Source of the DNA: Anaerolineae bacterium
Lineage (GTDB): Bacteria > Chloroflexota > Anaerolineae > Promineifilales > Promineifilaceae
Direction of reading: 5' to 3'
Length of the DNA stretch: 42,997 nt
NCBI GenBank assembly: GCA_023382655.1
Contig: JAHDWK010000043.1
Location: 1 to 42,997 of the forward strand
Shown here: in pieces, positions 41,931-42,997 of the stretch
How the letters are laid out: each line of letters opens with the position of its first letter
Position numbering within the stretch: the stretch's first letter is position 1
The notes under the pieces: model-generated
Databases searched by the model: none
Told to the model about the DNA's origin: nothing
What the model saw: the letters and a program-made list of their open reading frames with translations, nothing else
Program-made: the position numbers and the translations under genes

Positions 41931-42694
41931 GATGGCCCATATCCAAACCGTTGCTTTACAATTCGCCAGATGAAGAGAGGGTTGCCGATTAAATAACGCT
42001 GCCACAGGCGTTTGGGTTCGAAGAGAAGTCGCCCCAACCACTCGAAACCGGTCCTGGTGAATATAGGGAGAGGGCGTTGAAGATGGCCGGCAGTATAATC
42101 AAAGAGAGCGCCGGCGCTGAGTATCACGGTGGCAGTGAGACGGCCGTAATTCTCACAGATCCAGTGTTCTTGCAGGGGCATGCCCATGCCCACAAAGAGG
42201 ATATCAGGTTGGCTGGCGGCAATTTGTTGCAAAACCGCTTCGTTTTCGGGATGATCGGCAGTTTTTGAGAAAAAGCCGTGTTGTGTGCCTACAATTTGCA
42301 GCGCCGGGTGACGTTTCCGCAGCCGATCAGCGGCCGCCTCGGCAATACCAGGGGCTGCGCCCACAAAGAAAAAGCGATAACCACGTGGTTCGGCCTGGGC
42401 TGCCAAATCCCAGATAAAGTCCGCTAGTGTGGCCCGCGCTGGGAGCTTGTGGCCAAGCAGGTAGGCCCCCAGGCGAAGACCAGCACCATCAAGGCGAATG
42501 AAGTCGGCCTGATTGTAAAAGTCACGCAGCCAGGGTTGTTCATAGGCCAGGTTAAAGCCATGTATGTTACCCGAAAGCACAATCGTCTTTTGGTCACGGC
42601 TGATCCTTTCTGCCAAAGCTGACAAGAGCGCCTGCTTTTCATACCCGACAAAGCAAATCCCTAATAATTCAGTCACCGTCAGTTCTGCACTCAT
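41918..42694 (-). CDS. WecG/TagA/CpsF-family glycosyltransferase (GT26)
   Basis: A 258-residue enzyme. The family features are LSGNIHGFNLAYEQP near residue 40, the ADFIRLDGAGLRLGA region with the conserved Asp, FFVGAAPGIAEAAADRLR, and DILFVGMGMPLQEHW. Members transfer ManNAc-type sugars onto lipid-linked intermediates of teichoic acid, enterobacterial common antigen or capsule. Its start is uncertain: ATG at 42694, 42700 or 42706. Its 3' end overlaps the kinase-STAND gene by 13 bases. It probably supplies a sugar to the neighbouring polysaccharide cluster. Confidence 0.88.
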   Translation of the reverse strand: MSAELTVTELLGICFVGYEKQALLSALAERISRDQKTIVLSGNIHGFNLAYEQPWLRDFYNQADFIRLDGAGLRLGAYLLGHKLPARATLADFIWDLAAQAEPRGYRFFFVGAAPGIAEAAADRLRKRHPALQIVGTQHGFFSKTADHPENEAVLQQIAASQPDILFVGMGMPLQEHWICENYGRLTATVILSAGALFDYTAGHLQRPLPIFTRTGFEWLGRLLFEPKRLWQRYLIGNPLFIWRIVKQRFGYGPSCLI

Positions 42695-42729
42695 GACCAT
42701 AATCATACTACGGCAAATAGTTATAGAGT

Positions 42730-42753
42730 GCGACCTTGTAACAGTGAGGTCGC
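42730..42753. repeat. Hairpin upstream of the WecG-like gene
   Basis: GCGACCT (42730-42736) pairs with AGGTCGC (42747-42753) around ten bases. It is about 36 bases upstream of the WecG-like start on the minus strand. Confidence 0.45.
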
Positions 42754-42759
42754 GTTTAT

Positions 42760-42827
42760 GGGAGTTCGCCCGATGGTACGCTGATTCTGCCACAAAACAC
42801 CGATGACCTTAAAGGAGAACTCCCATG
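42760..42827 (+). promoter_or_regulatory. Inverted repeat that can cover a ribosome binding site
   Basis: GGGAGTTC (42760-42767) is complementary to GAACTCCC (42817-42824). The second arm overlaps the ribosome site AAAGGAG (42811-42817) and ends next to ATG at 42825, so folding would hide the start, as is known for leaders of some transposase genes. Confidence 0.45.
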
Positions 42828-42872
42828 AATGAGACACATTCTACCATAGTTTGTGTTTGTAGTTGGTGGTAG
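42825..42872 (+). CDS. Tiny open frame, 15 codons, possibly a gene fragment
   Basis: ATG at 42825 with AAAGGAG eight bases upstream opens MNETHSTIVCVCSWW and then stops. It is too short to assign and may be the start of a broken gene. The rest of the window (42873-42997) is open in more than one frame and nothing in it was recognised. The whole stretch 42695-42997 therefore holds no assigned gene except this one. Confidence 0.25.
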   Translation: MNETHSTIVCVCSWW

Positions 42873-42997
42873 CCCGACCCCCTACATTAACGTGCTGGCC
42901 CTCCGCCGCGGTACTCACTGTGTACGCAGCACAACCAGCCGGTCAACCCCGGATTCTGCCCCCCATACTTCCCCTGGCCGGCCCAGGATCTGGCGCA

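Larger units (their letters stand above)
116..42147. repeat. Dispersed palindromic octamer ACGGCCGT, about 63 copies
   Basis: This entry covers a dispersed family, not one continuous element. The exact octamer ACGGCCGT was counted about 63 times by eye between its first copy (116) and last copy (42140). At the apparent base composition roughly one copy would be expected. Copies lie in genes on both strands, in all three frames (encoding Thr-Ala-Val, Tyr/His/Asp/Asn-Gly-Arg, or Arg-Pro), and between genes (116, 148, 241, 29842, 29873). One-base variants are present but each is much rarer. The largest gap is 23619-27377, which includes araA. It resembles the HIP1 iterated palindrome of cyanobacteria in behaviour, not in sequence. 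Confidence 0.9.

Overview
The window reads as a chromosomal segment of a Chloroflexota bacterium, most likely Anaerolineae-like (inference; no rRNA gene is present). The reasons are the gene mix: a MoxR-DUF58-SpoIIM-RDD neighbourhood, lipobox-type binding proteins, META-domain lipoproteins, an arabinose regulon with a YtfQ-type transporter, and a kinase-STAND-WD40 protein. GC content is moderately high. No rRNA, tRNA or CRISPR array was found.

Layout. 1-48: start of an antitoxin-like gene running off the left edge. 278-3045 (+): small membrane protein, MoxR AAA ATPase and DUF58 protein; SpoIIM-type and RDD membrane proteins follow at 4107-5935 after an inserted EamA transporter. 6066-8135: lipoprotein with four META domains. 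8180-9196 (-): MDR oxidoreductase. 9365-11389 (+): hybrid histidine kinase. 11410-25873: L-arabinose locus. On the minus strand this holds a LacI-type repressor, araB, araD, a YesN/YesM two-component system, binding protein 2, a terminator, then binding protein 1, a double ABC ATPase and two permeases; araA diverges on the plus strand. Mirrored operators overlie the two divergent promoters. 26022-26358: ISAs1-family transposase remnant. 26347-29763 (-): 1138-residue GMC oxidoreductase/alpha-beta hydrolase fusion. 30352-37084 (+): surface polysaccharide cluster (Wzz-like, TPR, MurJ/Wzx-like flippase, O-antigen-ligase-like, GT4). 37128-42694 (-): WecG/TagA-type glycosyltransferase overlapping a 1600-residue Ser/Thr kinase-STAND-14xWD40 protein.

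How the genes work together. The ara locus is self-contained: the transporter imports a furanose sugar such as L-arabinose, AraA/AraB/AraD turn it into D-xylulose-5-phosphate, the LacI-type repressor senses sugar inside the cell and YesM/YesN probably sense it outside. The polysaccharide genes are tightly packed and probably build and export one glycan, to which the convergent WecG homologue may contribute.

Two sequence-level signals cross all gene boundaries. First, the palindromic octamer ACGGCCGT occurs about 63 times on my count, in all reading frames and between genes, where roughly one copy is expected; this resembles a highly iterated palindrome of the cyanobacterial HIP1 kind. Second, near-perfect inverted repeats of several unrelated word families sit at most gene ends, and in at least four genes the repeat itself supplies the stop codon.
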